Assembly (NCBI GenBank): GCA_964416315.1
Contig: CAYQDR010000034.1
Coordinates: 1 to 39,376, forward strand
Direction of reading: 5' to 3'
Origin: CAYQDR01 sp964416315
GTDB taxonomy: Bacteria > Methylomirabilota > Methylomirabilia > Rokubacteriales > DASRDR01
DNA length: 39,376 nt
The translations under genes and the position numbers were made by a program. Of the stretch, positions 32,201 to 39,325 are shown in pieces (position 1 is the stretch's first letter; each line of letters opens with the position of its first letter). The notes beneath the pieces were generated by a model that had not been told where the DNA came from, ran no database searches, and saw nothing but the letters and a program-made list of their open reading frames with translations.

Positions 32201-33319
32201 CTGATCCCGCTCGGCCGCTTCCAGGAGATCGTGGACCTCCTCCTCCGGCACCGGGAGAGCCTGGAGCGGCTCGGCGCCTCCGCGCTCGCCGGCCCGTACT
32301 ACTTCTTCCTCGGCCGGAGCTACCTCTTCCTCGGCGAGGATGCGCGGGCGGTCGAGAGCGCCGAGCGCGCCATCGCCGAGGCGACGCGCTCCCAGGACGA
32401 GGCCACGCTCGGCAAGGTCCACTACATGCTCGCGCAGCGGGGCCCCCTCTCGGGGTACCCGCGCGACGGCCTCGAGCACGGGCGGCGGGCGGTCGAGCTG
32501 CTCGAGCGCGCCGGCGAGCAGTGGTGGATCGGCCCCGCCCACTGGGCGGTCGGGCTCAACCACGCGATGCTCGGAGAATTCGACGCCGCCCTCGAGGCGG
32601 AGGAGCGCGCCCGAGCCCAGGGGGAGGCCGTGGAGGATCCCCAGGTCCAGAGCTCCGCCGCCTGGGCGACGGGTCTCGCCCATGCCTCGCGCGGCGAGTG
32701 GGAGGCCGGGGTTGCGGGGTGCCGGCGGAGCCTCGAGCTCGCCCCCGACCCGCTCAACTCCGTCATCGCGCTCGGCTGGCTCGGGTACGCCTACCTCGAG
32801 CAGGGCGACGCCGAGCGGGCGATCCCCGTGCTCGAGCAGTCGGCCCAGGAGGTCGGCGCGTTCCATTTCCCCCAGCTCCAGGGGTGGTTCACGCTGTTCC
32901 TCGCGGACGCCCACCGGGTGGCGGGGCACCTCGACCGGGCGCAGGAGGTGGCGGCGCAGGGCCTTCAGATGGCGCGCACCGGGACGTCGCTGTGGGGGCT
33001 CGGCTGGGCGCACCGGGCCCTCGGCCGGATCGCGCAGGCCCGAGGCGACCTCGCGGCGGCGGAGGCGAGCCTCACCGAAGCCCTCCGCACGTTCACCGCG
33101 ATCGAGGCAGGATACGACGTCGCGCGGGCCCACCTGGACCTCGCGGCGCTCGCCCACGCCCGGGGCGGCGGCCCGGCGGCGACGCACATCGGCGAGGCCC
33201 TCCGGCTCTTCGAGGCGCTGGGCCTCCCCCGGCAGGCCGAGCGAGCGCGCCGGCTCGCCGCCGACCTGAACGTCCCCCTGCCCCACGTGGCGGAGAGGGA
33301 GCAGATAGACCCGGCGTGA
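29222..33319 (+). CDS. chimeric sigma-54-dependent regulator: AAA+ / Fis HTH / degenerate cyclase / STAND ATPase / TPR
   Basis: A 1365-residue protein joining two regulator types. Residues 1-240 are an NtrC-type AAA+ domain: Walker A GETGTGKG (41-48), sigma-54 contact loop GAFTDA (88-93) in place of the usual GAFTGA, Walker B LFLDE (109-113), and arginine-finger region FREDLYHRL. A Fis-type HTH (about 277-322) follows. After a Pro/Ala linker, 355-525 resembles the C-terminal part of a class III cyclase domain, but the catalytic GDG is replaced by RGPTG. Residues 541-900 are an AAA_16/STAND ATPase (GEAGIGKS, LIFVFEDVHWID), and 930-1365 are helical/TPR repeats. No receiver or GAF domain is present. 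The TPR end probably senses a ligand or protein. A -10-like TAAGAT lies at 29204-29209 and no clear ribosome site is seen. Confidence 0.9.
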   Translation: MNPLAELIGESPGIAAVRETIRRLVQRQSDARRLPPVLIQGETGTGKGLVARLIHGAGPRADGPFVDVNCAAIPDTLLEAELFGFERGAFTDARQAKPGLFQTANRGTLFLDEVGLLPEGLQAKLLKAIEERAVRRLGSTRSEPVDVWILTATNEDLAAATRGRRFREDLYHRLAVVTVALPPLRERGQDVARLAEHFLARACADYSLPPKAFTPEARAALLAYSWPGNIRELANVMERVALLSEAALVTAEMLALPAPTAAEPGEPPPGPTAAPLEEALGSVERGHLLEALRETAWNITRAAARLGISRDTLRYRIVKHGLRTEGRQPAPPRRAARAAAPAAPPAPAREGPTAGTVRWDRRRLTLLRTGIQLPPGADPRLYPSRALEEIVEKVQSFGGRIEERGPTGIVAAFGLEPTEDAPRRAALAAMAIQKAADRAWPGAGERPAVRSAIHVGPFLVGQSGGASQIDFDGKRQAATILEALVDRAQPDTILASESAAVFLERRFDLVPAGGAPAADVRVWRVAGPERTGLEPGRRMATFVGRRQELELLQSRLAAAMRGHGQVVGILGEAGIGKSRLIFEFRRGLRGERVTWLEGRCQSYGSAVPYLPVFDILRQNFRLAETDSPEAITEKVRAGLRDVEMDPEEWAPYLLQLLGVKEGTEHLAVLTPGAIKSRTFEALRQMGLQSCRRRPLIFVFEDVHWIDQTSEECFSSLMESLVGAPALVVVTYRPGYRPPWVDKSYVTQVALQPLTPEDSLTVVRSILPTSLIPQPVAQLILQKAEGNPFFLEELSRAVGEAEDLPPALTVPDTVQEVLLARVERLPEEPKRLLQTASVLGREAPLPLLRALWGEAGDLDPQLRELTRVEFLYEQSGGAEPVYAFTHTLTQEVAYESLPLAQRQALHAAAGAALEQLYADRVEEAYDRLVYHYSKTEQADKAVEYLTRLADKAARGHAHMEAIRALDEAVGHAQRFPAEARDRRLLELALRQAHSLIPLGRFQEIVDLLLRHRESLERLGASALAGPYYFFLGRSYLFLGEDARAVESAERAIAEATRSQDEATLGKVHYMLAQRGPLSGYPRDGLEHGRRAVELLERAGEQWWIGPAHWAVGLNHAMLGEFDAALEAEERARAQGEAVEDPQVQSSAAWATGLAHASRGEWEAGVAGCRRSLELAPDPLNSVIALGWLGYAYLEQGDAERAIPVLEQSAQEVGAFHFPQLQGWFTLFLADAHRVAGHLDRAQEVAAQGLQMARTGTSLWGLGWAHRALGRIAQARGDLAAAEASLTEALRTFTAIEAGYDVARAHLDLAALAHARGGGPAATHIGEALRLFEALGLPRQAERARRLAADLNVPLPHVAEREQIDPA

Positions 33320-35211
33320 TCCAGCTCGAGGGCGTCACGAAGGCGTACGGCGGCCAGACGCTCTTCCGCGACCTCGCCTGGCGGATCGGGCGCGGCGACC
33401 GGGTCGGGCTCGTCGGCCCGAACGGGGCCGGGAAGACGACGCTCTGCCGGATCCTGGCGGGCCTCGAGGGACCGGACGCCGGGGCGGTCGTCCGGGAGCG
33501 CGGCGTGACGATCGGCTACCTCCCCCAGGAGGTCGCGGCCGCCGTGGCGGGCTCGGTCCTCGGCGAGGCGCTCGCCGGCTTCGACCGAGTCTGGGCCCTC
33601 GAGCGGGAGATGGAGGAGGTCGCCGCCGCGCTCGCGACGAACCCCAGCGAGGCCCTGACGGCGCGCTACGGCGACCTCCAGCACCGCTTCGAGGCCCTCG
33701 GGGGCTACCGACTCGAGACCGAGGCCAAGGCGGTCCTCGGGGGCCTCGGCTTCCGGGACTCCGACTTCCACCGCCCGCTCGTCGAGCTCTCGGGCGGCTT
33801 CCGGATGCGCGCGGCGCTGGCGCGCCTGCTCCTCCTCCGACCCGGGCTGCTGCTCCTCGACGAGCCGACGAACCACCTGGACCTCGCCTCGCTCGCGTGG
33901 CTCGAGGAGTACCTCGCGGCGTACGAGGGCGCCCTCGTCGTCGTCTCCCACGACCGCTACTTCCTCAACCGCATGGTCACCGCGATCGCCGAGCTCTCGG
34001 CCGGGAACTTCGCCCTCTACCCCGGCGACTACGATGCCTACCTCGTCGAGCGCGAGGCGCGGCAGGCGCTCAGCGAGGCCCAGGCCCGGAACCAGGCCCG
34101 GCAGGTCGCCGAGATCGAGCGCTTCATCGAGCGCTTCCGCTACAAGGCGACGAAGGCGCGGCAGGTCCAGAGCCGGATCAAGATGCTCGAGCGGCTCCCA
34201 CGGATCGAGACGGAGGCCCCGGCGCGGCAGATCCGCGTCGCGCTCCCCGCGCCGCCCCGGACGGGGCGCCGGGTCGCGACGCTCCGCGACATCCACAAGG
34301 CGTACGGCGACCAGGTCGTGTACGCGGGCGTGGACCTCGAGGTCGAGCGCGGCGACCGGGTCGGGCTCGTCGGCCCGAACGGGGCCGGCAAGTCCACGCT
34401 CCTCCGCATCCTGGCCGGCGTCCTCCCCTTCGAGCGGGGCGAGCGGGCCCTCGGCCCCCACGTCACGACGCACTACTACGCTCAGCACCAGCTCGACGCG
34501 CTCGACCCCGCGCGCACGGTCCTCGAGGAGCTGGCCGTCGCCGCCCCCGACCTCGGCGTGACGCGGCTCCGGACGGTCCTCGGGGCGTTCCTCTTCTCGG
34601 GGGACGCGGTGAACAAGAAGGTCACGGTCCTCTCCGGCGGCGAGAAGGCGCGGCTCGCCCTCGCGAAAATGCTCGTCCGCCCCACCCCGCTCCTCTGCCT
34701 GGACGAGCCGACGAACCACCTGGACCTCGCCTCGCGGGAGCGGCTCGAGCAGGCGCTCACGGCCTTCGCGGGGACGATCGTCTTCATCTCCCACGACCGC
34801 TACTTCATCAACCGTCTCGCGACGAAGGTCGTCGAGGTGGTGGGCGGTCGGCTGACGGTGCACCTCGGCAACTACGACGACTACCGCGCCGCCATCCGTG
34901 GCCTCTCCCCCGCCGGGGGAGAGGGCACGGTGAGGGGCGCGAAAGTCAAGGAGCCGCAAGAGCGCCGGCGCCCGCGCCCCGACCCGGCCCTCCGCGCGCT
35001 CCAACGTCGCGTCGCGGAGATCGAGGCCCAGATCCACGCCCTGGAGGCGCGGGTGCGGGAGCTCGGCGAGGCCCTGAGTGACCCCAGTCTGTATGCCGAC
35101 GGCGAGCGCGTCCGCGCCGTCGCCGTGGAGCGGAAGCGCGCGGAAGAGCAGGTCGCGTGGCTCCTCCACGAGTGGGAAGAGCTCGCCACCGTCCTCGCGG
35201 CGCGCGACTGA
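33316..35211 (+). CDS. ABC-F family ATPase (Uup/YheS-like ribosome-associated)
   Basis: A 631-residue soluble protein with two ABC domains and no membrane part. The first domain has GPNGAGKTT, ELSGGFRMR and LLLDEPTNHLD. The second has GPNGAGKST, LSGGEKARL and CLDEPTNHLD. The P-site tRNA-interaction linker between them includes FRYKATKARQVQSRIKMLER. A charged coiled-coil follows at the C-terminus (from about residue 555). ABC-F proteins act on ribosomes, resolving stalls or conferring antibiotic protection. The GTG at 33316 overlaps the regulator stop as GTGA. A GC-rich hairpin repeat is inserted in frame at 34902-34938 (residues about 530-541, GLSPAGGEGTVRG), between the second ABC domain and the coiled coil. 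Confidence 0.92.
   Translation: MIQLEGVTKAYGGQTLFRDLAWRIGRGDRVGLVGPNGAGKTTLCRILAGLEGPDAGAVVRERGVTIGYLPQEVAAAVAGSVLGEALAGFDRVWALEREMEEVAAALATNPSEALTARYGDLQHRFEALGGYRLETEAKAVLGGLGFRDSDFHRPLVELSGGFRMRAALARLLLLRPGLLLLDEPTNHLDLASLAWLEEYLAAYEGALVVVSHDRYFLNRMVTAIAELSAGNFALYPGDYDAYLVEREARQALSEAQARNQARQVAEIERFIERFRYKATKARQVQSRIKMLERLPRIETEAPARQIRVALPAPPRTGRRVATLRDIHKAYGDQVVYAGVDLEVERGDRVGLVGPNGAGKSTLLRILAGVLPFERGERALGPHVTTHYYAQHQLDALDPARTVLEELAVAAPDLGVTRLRTVLGAFLFSGDAVNKKVTVLSGGEKARLALAKMLVRPTPLLCLDEPTNHLDLASRERLEQALTAFAGTIVFISHDRYFINRLATKVVEVVGGRLTVHLGNYDDYRAAIRGLSPAGGEGTVRGAKVKEPQERRRPRPDPALRALQRRVAEIEAQIHALEARVRELGEALSDPSLYADGERVRAVAVERKRAEEQVAWLLHEWEELATVLAARD
34902..34938 (+). repeat. hairpin repeat embedded in the ABC-F gene
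   Basis: CCTCTCCCCC and GGGGGAGAGG form a perfect 10-bp stem with a GCC loop, followed by GGCACGGTGAGGGGCG. It matches the intergenic element at 9330-9372 but here is read through as protein, apparently tolerated in a flexible linker. Confidence 0.65.
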
Positions 35212-35233
35212 AAGGCCCGAAAACCCGCGAAAA

Positions 35234-35263
35234 TTGACAGGTTTGGGGCCTCCGGGCTATCAT
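35234..35263 (+). promoter_or_regulatory. sigma-70-type promoter of the amino-acid operon
   Basis: A perfect TTGACA (35234-35239) is followed after 18 nt by TATCAT (35258-35263). Transcription would begin near 35270, leaving a leader of about 70 nt before the GTG at 35342. It is the best sigma-70-like promoter in the window. Confidence 0.75.
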
Positions 35264-35341
35264 CCAGGGGTCCCGCCCGGCCGCCGTCGCGCCCCGAGTG
35301 CCGCCCCGGTCCGCGGGGGGACAGAAAGGGCCAGAGACCCC

Positions 35342-36511
35342 GTGGAAGAGTTCTACCGGATCAAGCGGCTCCCTCCCTACGTCTTCGCCGTCGTCCAGGA
35401 CCTCAAGGTCAAGGCGCGCGCCCGCGGCGAGGACATCATCGACCTCGGCATGGGAAACCCCGACCTCCCCACGCCGGCGCATATCGTGGACAAGCTCTGC
35501 GAGGCGGCGCGGAACCCGCGGAACCACCGCTACTCGGCCTCCAAGGGGATCCGGCGCCTGCGCGTGGCGATCTCTGCCTGGTACAAGACCCGGTTCGGCG
35601 TGGAGCTCGACCCCGAGAGCGAGGCGGTCGCGACGATCGGCTCGAAGGAGGGTCTCGCGCACCTCGTCCTCGCCCTCCTCCAGCCGGGCGACGCCGTGCT
35701 GGTCCCGAACCCCGCCTACCCGATCCACGCCTACTCGGTCGTGATCGCGGACGGCGACCTCCGCTCCGTGCCGCTCGTCCCGGGGGAGGACTTCTTCGCG
35801 CGACTCGAGGAAACGGTGCGGCTCGCCTGGCCGAAGCCCAAGGGGCTCCTCATCAATTTCCCCCACAACCCGACGACCCGGGTGACGGACCGCGCCTTCT
35901 TCGAGCGGGTCGTCGCCTTCGCGCGCGAGCACCACCTCTGGGTGATCCACGACTTCACCTACGCCGACCTCACCTTCGACGGCTACCGGCCACCCTCGTT
36001 CCTCGAGATCCCGGGCGCCCGGGAGGTCGGGGTCGAGTTCTTCTCGCTGACGAAGTCCTACAGCATGGCGGGCTGGCGCCTGGGCTTCGCGTGCGGCAAC
36101 GCCCGGATGCTCAACGCCCTGGCGCGGATCAAGTCCTACCTCGACTACGGCGTCTTCCAGCCGATCCAGATCGCGGGAATCATCGCGCTCGAGGGCCCGC
36201 AGGCGTGCGTCAGGCAGACGGTCGAGACGTATCGCAAGCGCCGGGACACCCTCGTGAGCGGGCTCGGTCGCATCGGCTGGAAGGTCGAGAAGCCGCCCGC
36301 CACGATGTTCGTGTGGGCGCCGATTCCCGAGGCGTACCGGGGCATGGGGTCGCTCGAGTTCGCGAAGCTCCTGCTGACCGAGGCCAAGGTCGCCGTGTCC
36401 CCCGGGGTCGGCTTCGGGGAGTTCGGCGAGGGCTTCGTCCGGTTCGCCCTCGTCGAGAACGAGCAGCGGATCCGCCAGGCCGTCCGGGGGATCAAGGGCT
36501 TCCTCGGCTAG
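35342..36511 (+). CDS. class I/II aminotransferase, AlaC / diaminopimelate aminotransferase-like
   Basis: A 389-residue fold-type I aminotransferase. Visible are DLGMGNPDLPTP at the N-terminus, the PLP-phosphate region GSKEGLAHL, NFPHNPTTRV with the carboxylate-binding Asn, HDFTYADL with the PLP-ring Asp, and Schiff-base Lys238 in FFSLTKSYSMAGWRLGF. This set fits alanine/glutamate aminotransferases (AlaC) and LL-diaminopimelate aminotransferases. The GTG at 35342 (EEFYRIKRLPPYVF) begins the conserved part. Located ahead of homoserine dehydrogenase and threonine synthase, it probably supplies or consumes aspartate-family amino groups. Confidence 0.88.
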   Translation: MEEFYRIKRLPPYVFAVVQDLKVKARARGEDIIDLGMGNPDLPTPAHIVDKLCEAARNPRNHRYSASKGIRRLRVAISAWYKTRFGVELDPESEAVATIGSKEGLAHLVLALLQPGDAVLVPNPAYPIHAYSVVIADGDLRSVPLVPGEDFFARLEETVRLAWPKPKGLLINFPHNPTTRVTDRAFFERVVAFAREHHLWVIHDFTYADLTFDGYRPPSFLEIPGAREVGVEFFSLTKSYSMAGWRLGFACGNARMLNALARIKSYLDYGVFQPIQIAGIIALEGPQACVRQTVETYRKRRDTLVSGLGRIGWKVEKPPATMFVWAPIPEAYRGMGSLEFAKLLLTEAKVAVSPGVGFGEFGEGFVRFALVENEQRIRQAVRGIKGFLG

Positions 36512-36539
36512 GCCCGGCCCGGCACGGAGACAGCGGGAG

Positions 36540-36764
36540 ATGAAGGCGGTCCTCGTCCTCGGCATCGTCCTCATCGCGCTCGGCGGGCTCGCCCTCGCCT
36601 ACCAGGGGATCACCTACACGACGCAGGAGAAGGTCCTCGACGTCGGGCCCCTCAAGGCGACGGTCGAGACCCAGAAGACCGTCGTCGTCCCCCCGTGGGC
36701 CAGCGGGCTCGCCGTGGTGGTCGGCGTCGTGCTCGTCATCATGGGGGCGCGGAAGCGGTCGTGA
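36540..36764 (+). CDS. small two-helix membrane protein
   Basis: A 74-residue protein with two hydrophobic helices (AVLVLGIVLIALGGLALAYQ and GLAVVVGVVLVIMGARKRS) joined by a polar loop GITYTTQEKVLDVGPLKATV. The ATG at 36540 has a GGAGA-type site upstream. It lies 28 nt after the aminotransferase. I have a memory of similar small proteins in many bacteria annotated only as hypothetical, but I cannot give a family name. No function is proposed. Confidence 0.75.
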   Translation: MKAVLVLGIVLIALGGLALAYQGITYTTQEKVLDVGPLKATVETQKTVVVPPWASGLAVVVGVVLVIMGARKRS

Positions 36765-36770
36765 TGAGAC

Positions 36771-36924
36771 GCCCAGTGTCTACCCGCCCGCGCGCGAGCG
36801 ACGGGGACACAAGCTCCTCCCCTCCCCCCCTGAGGCCGCCGGAGGGACGGGGCGTCGCGAGGGCCGCAGGCCCGAGCCGTCCCGGCGATCTGGACGAACG
36901 GGGGCGGGGGTGCGGGGGGACCCG
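36771..36924 (+). repeat. intercistronic repeat, copy 2, with an inserted hairpin module
   Basis: This is the same element as 27737-27838, in the same orientation relative to transcription (CGCCCAGTGTCTACCCG at the start, CTCCCCTCCCCCCCTGAGG in the middle, GGGGGTGCGGGGGGA at the end before the GTG of homoserine dehydrogenase). It is interrupted at about 36841-36899 by a version of the GGGAC...GTCCC hairpin module of the composite dispersed repeat. Confidence 0.75.
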
Positions 36925-38244
36925 GTGAGCGAGATCGGCATCGGGCTCCTCGGGCTCGGCACGGTGGGCAGCGGGGTGCTGAAGGTCTACCAGCAGCACC
37001 GTCCGGCCCTCGAGGCGAAGGCCGGCTGCCGGCTCGTCATGGCGAGGGTGGTCGACCGCGACGTGACGACGCCCCGGGAGGGGCTCAGCCTCGCCGACTG
37101 GTCGCTCTCGACCGACGTCGAGCGGGTCCTCGGGGATCCCCGCGTGGCAGTCGTGATCGAGCTGTTCGGGGGTCTCGAGCCGGCGCGCACCTTCATCCTC
37201 CGCGCCATGGGCGCGGGCAAGCACGTCGTCACGGCGAACAAAGCCCTCCTCGCGACGCACGGCCCCGAGCTCTTCGCGGAGGCCCGCCGGCACGGCGTCC
37301 TCCTCGGGTTCGAGGCCGCGGTCGCGGGCGGCGTCCCGATCATCCGCGCGCTCCGGGACGGCCTCGCGGCGAACCGGATCCTCTCGCTCTACGGCATCGT
37401 CAACGGGACCTCGAACTTCATCCTCACGAAGATGACCGACGAGGGCCGCGAGTTCGCCGAGGTCCTGCGGGAGGCCCAGGCGGCGGGGTACGCGGAGGCC
37501 GACCCGACGCTGGACGTCGAAGGGATCGACTCGGCCCACAAGCTCCAGATCCTCGCCTCGCTCGCCTTCCGGACGGCGGTGGAGCTGAAAGAGATCCACA
37601 CCGAGGGGATCAGCCGGATCACCGCGGAGGAGATCGCCAACGCGCGCGAGCTCGGCTACCGGATCAAGCTCCTCGCGATCGCCAAGGCGGTCAACGGCGA
37701 GCTCGAGGTCCGCGTCCACCCGACGATGATCCCGGCAGCCTCGCCGCTCTCGGCCGTCTCGGGCGTGTTCAACGCCATCTTCGTCTCGGGCGACGCGGTC
37801 GGCGACCAGATGTTCTACGGCCGGGGCGCGGGGCAGATGCCGACGGCCTCGGCGGTCTGGTCCGATGCGATCGAGATCGCCCGCCGCCTCGCCCACGGCC
37901 ACGGCGCGCTGCCGGAGGACCTCCCGCTCGTCGAGCCCAAGGGCGCGGGCGGGCTCCGCGTCAAGCCCGTGGACGAGATCCGCTCCGCCTACTACCTCCG
38001 CGTCATGGCGCTGGACCGCCCCGGCGTCCTCTCCCAGATTTCCGGGGTCCTCGGCCGCCACGACATCTCCATCGCCTCCGTCATCCAGAAGGGGCGCGCG
38101 CACGCGTCCGCCGTCCCGGTCGTCATGACGACGCACGAGGCGCGCGAGCGCGACATGCGCGGGGCCCTCGAGGCGATCGACCGGCTCCCCGTCGTGGCCG
38201 GGCAGACCGTCATGGTGCGGATGGAAACCGAGCAGGGCGCATGA
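36925..38244 (+). CDS. hom: homoserine dehydrogenase with ACT domain
   Basis: A 439-residue enzyme reducing aspartate semialdehyde to homoserine with NAD(P)H. The Rossmann motif is GLLGLGTVGSGV near the N-terminus. The homoserine dehydrogenase signature includes ANKALLATHG and AAVAGGVPIIRAL, with SLYGIVNGTSNFILTKM at about 155-171. The C-terminal ACT domain (YLRVMALDRPGVLSQISGVL) is the usual site of threonine feedback inhibition. The GTG at 36925 follows a GGGGGGA run supplied by a repeat; an in-frame GTG five codons earlier lies inside the repeat. The stop overlaps a ten-codon mini-ORF leading to threonine synthase. Confidence 0.94.
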   Translation: MSEIGIGLLGLGTVGSGVLKVYQQHRPALEAKAGCRLVMARVVDRDVTTPREGLSLADWSLSTDVERVLGDPRVAVVIELFGGLEPARTFILRAMGAGKHVVTANKALLATHGPELFAEARRHGVLLGFEAAVAGGVPIIRALRDGLAANRILSLYGIVNGTSNFILTKMTDEGREFAEVLREAQAAGYAEADPTLDVEGIDSAHKLQILASLAFRTAVELKEIHTEGISRITAEEIANARELGYRIKLLAIAKAVNGELEVRVHPTMIPAASPLSAVSGVFNAIFVSGDAVGDQMFYGRGAGQMPTASAVWSDAIEIARRLAHGHGALPEDLPLVEPKGAGGLRVKPVDEIRSAYYLRVMALDRPGVLSQISGVLGRHDISIASVIQKGRAHASAVPVVMTTHEARERDMRGALEAIDRLPVVAGQTVMVRMETEQGA

Positions 38245-38273
38245 GCCGCCCCAGGCGGATCCCCGTCGAATGA
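38241..38273 (+). other. ten-codon mini-ORF bridging hom and thrC
   Basis: An ATG overlaps the hom stop (ATGA). Ten codons later (MSRPRRIPVE) its own stop overlaps the thrC start (again ATGA). Ribosomes finishing hom could pass through it to thrC. It contains no threonine codon run, so it is not a classic thr leader peptide. Confidence 0.35.
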
Positions 38274-39325
38274 TCTGGCCGGGCGTCCTCGAGCGCTACC
38301 GCCCCTTCCTCCCCGTGAGCGAGCGCACGCCCGTCGTCACGCTCCAGGAGGGGAACACGCCGCTCCTCGAGGCGCCGCGCCTCGCCGAGGCGGCCGGGGG
38401 CGGCCTGCGCGTGTTCTTGAAGTGCGAGGGCTTCAACCCCACGGGGTCGTTCAAGGACCGCGGAATGACGGTCGCGATCTCGAAGGCCCTCGAGGAAGGG
38501 GCGCGGGCCATCATCTGCGCCTCGACGGGCAACACCTCGGCCGCCGCCGCCGCGTACGCCGCGCGCGCCGGCCTCCGGGCCTTCGTGGTCGTCCCGAAGG
38601 GCGCCGTCGCCCTCGGCAAGCTCTCGCAGGCGGCGATCCACGGGGCGACCGTCCTCATGATGGACGGTTCGTTCGACGACGCGCTCGCGCTCGTCAAGGA
38701 GATCGCGGCGACCCGGCCCGTCACGCTCGTCAACTCGGTGAACCCCTACCGGCTCGAGGGGCAGAAGACCGCGGCCTTCGAGGTCGTGGACCAGCTCGGG
38801 CGGGCGCCCGACTACCACCTGATCCCCGTCGGCAACGCCGGGAACATCACGGCCTACTGGCGGGGCTACAAGGAGTACTGCGCTGCGGGGATCGCGAAGA
38901 CGCTCCCCCGCATGGTGGGCTTCCAGGCCGCGGGGGCTGCGCCGCTCATCGAGAACCGCGTGATCCCCGAGCCGAAGACCGTCGCCACGGCGATCCGCAT
39001 CGGCAACCCCGCCTCGTGGCAGCCCGCGCTCCTGGCGGTGCGCGAGTCCGAGGGGTGGCTCGACTCCGTCACCGACGAGGAGATCCTCCACGCCTACCGC
39101 CTGCTCGCGCGCGAGGAGGGGATCTTCATGGAGCCGGCGTCGGCCGCCGCCGTCGCGGGGTTGCTCAAGTCCGCCAAGGCCGGCCGCCTCGAGAGCGGCT
39201 CTACGTGCGTGCTCACCCTGACCGGCCACGGCCTGAAGGACCCGGAAACCGCCCTGGAGTCCGCGACGCGCCCCCTCACCGTCCCGCCGCGGCTCGACGC
39301 CGTCCTCGGAGCGATGGGCCTCTAG
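38270..39325 (+). CDS. thrC: threonine synthase
   Basis: A 351-residue fold-type II PLP enzyme that converts O-phosphohomoserine to threonine. It has VTLQEGNTPLLEAPRLAE near the N-terminus, the PLP Lys62 in GFNPTGSFKDRGM, the phosphate-binding loop CASTGNTSAA, and PVGNAGNITAYWRGYKEY later in the chain. The length is that of the short (class III or Bacillus-type) enzymes, without the long N-terminal extension. The ATG at 38270 lies inside the stop of a ten-codon mini-ORF that starts at the hom stop. It is the last gene in the window; the remaining 51 nt show nothing recognisable. Confidence 0.94.
   Translation: MIWPGVLERYRPFLPVSERTPVVTLQEGNTPLLEAPRLAEAAGGGLRVFLKCEGFNPTGSFKDRGMTVAISKALEEGARAIICASTGNTSAAAAAYAARAGLRAFVVVPKGAVALGKLSQAAIHGATVLMMDGSFDDALALVKEIAATRPVTLVNSVNPYRLEGQKTAAFEVVDQLGRAPDYHLIPVGNAGNITAYWRGYKEYCAAGIAKTLPRMVGFQAAGAAPLIENRVIPEPKTVATAIRIGNPASWQPALLAVRESEGWLDSVTDEEILHAYRLLAREEGIFMEPASAAAVAGLLKSAKAGRLESGSTCVLTLTGHGLKDPETALESATRPLTVPPRLDAVLGAMGL

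Noticed and set aside
27842..33286. An 1814-codon open frame on the minus strand, antisense to the regulator gene.
   Set aside because: Only its last 392 codons (27842-29020) resemble a protein family. The rest is Arg/Glu/Leu-rich, low-complexity sequence expected opposite a GC-rich gene, while the plus strand carries clear AAA+, STAND and TPR motifs.
35270..35341. The leader of the amino-acid operon as a riboswitch or thr attenuator.
   Set aside because: It is only about 70 nt, encodes no threonine-rich peptide, and I see no alternative terminator/antiterminator stems.
38246..38290. A possible further copy of the dispersed repeat tail (GGATCCCCGTCG, then CCGGGCGTCCTC).
   Set aside because: The second half is the conserved thrC N-terminus, and the match to the repeat is too short and interrupted to separate from chance.
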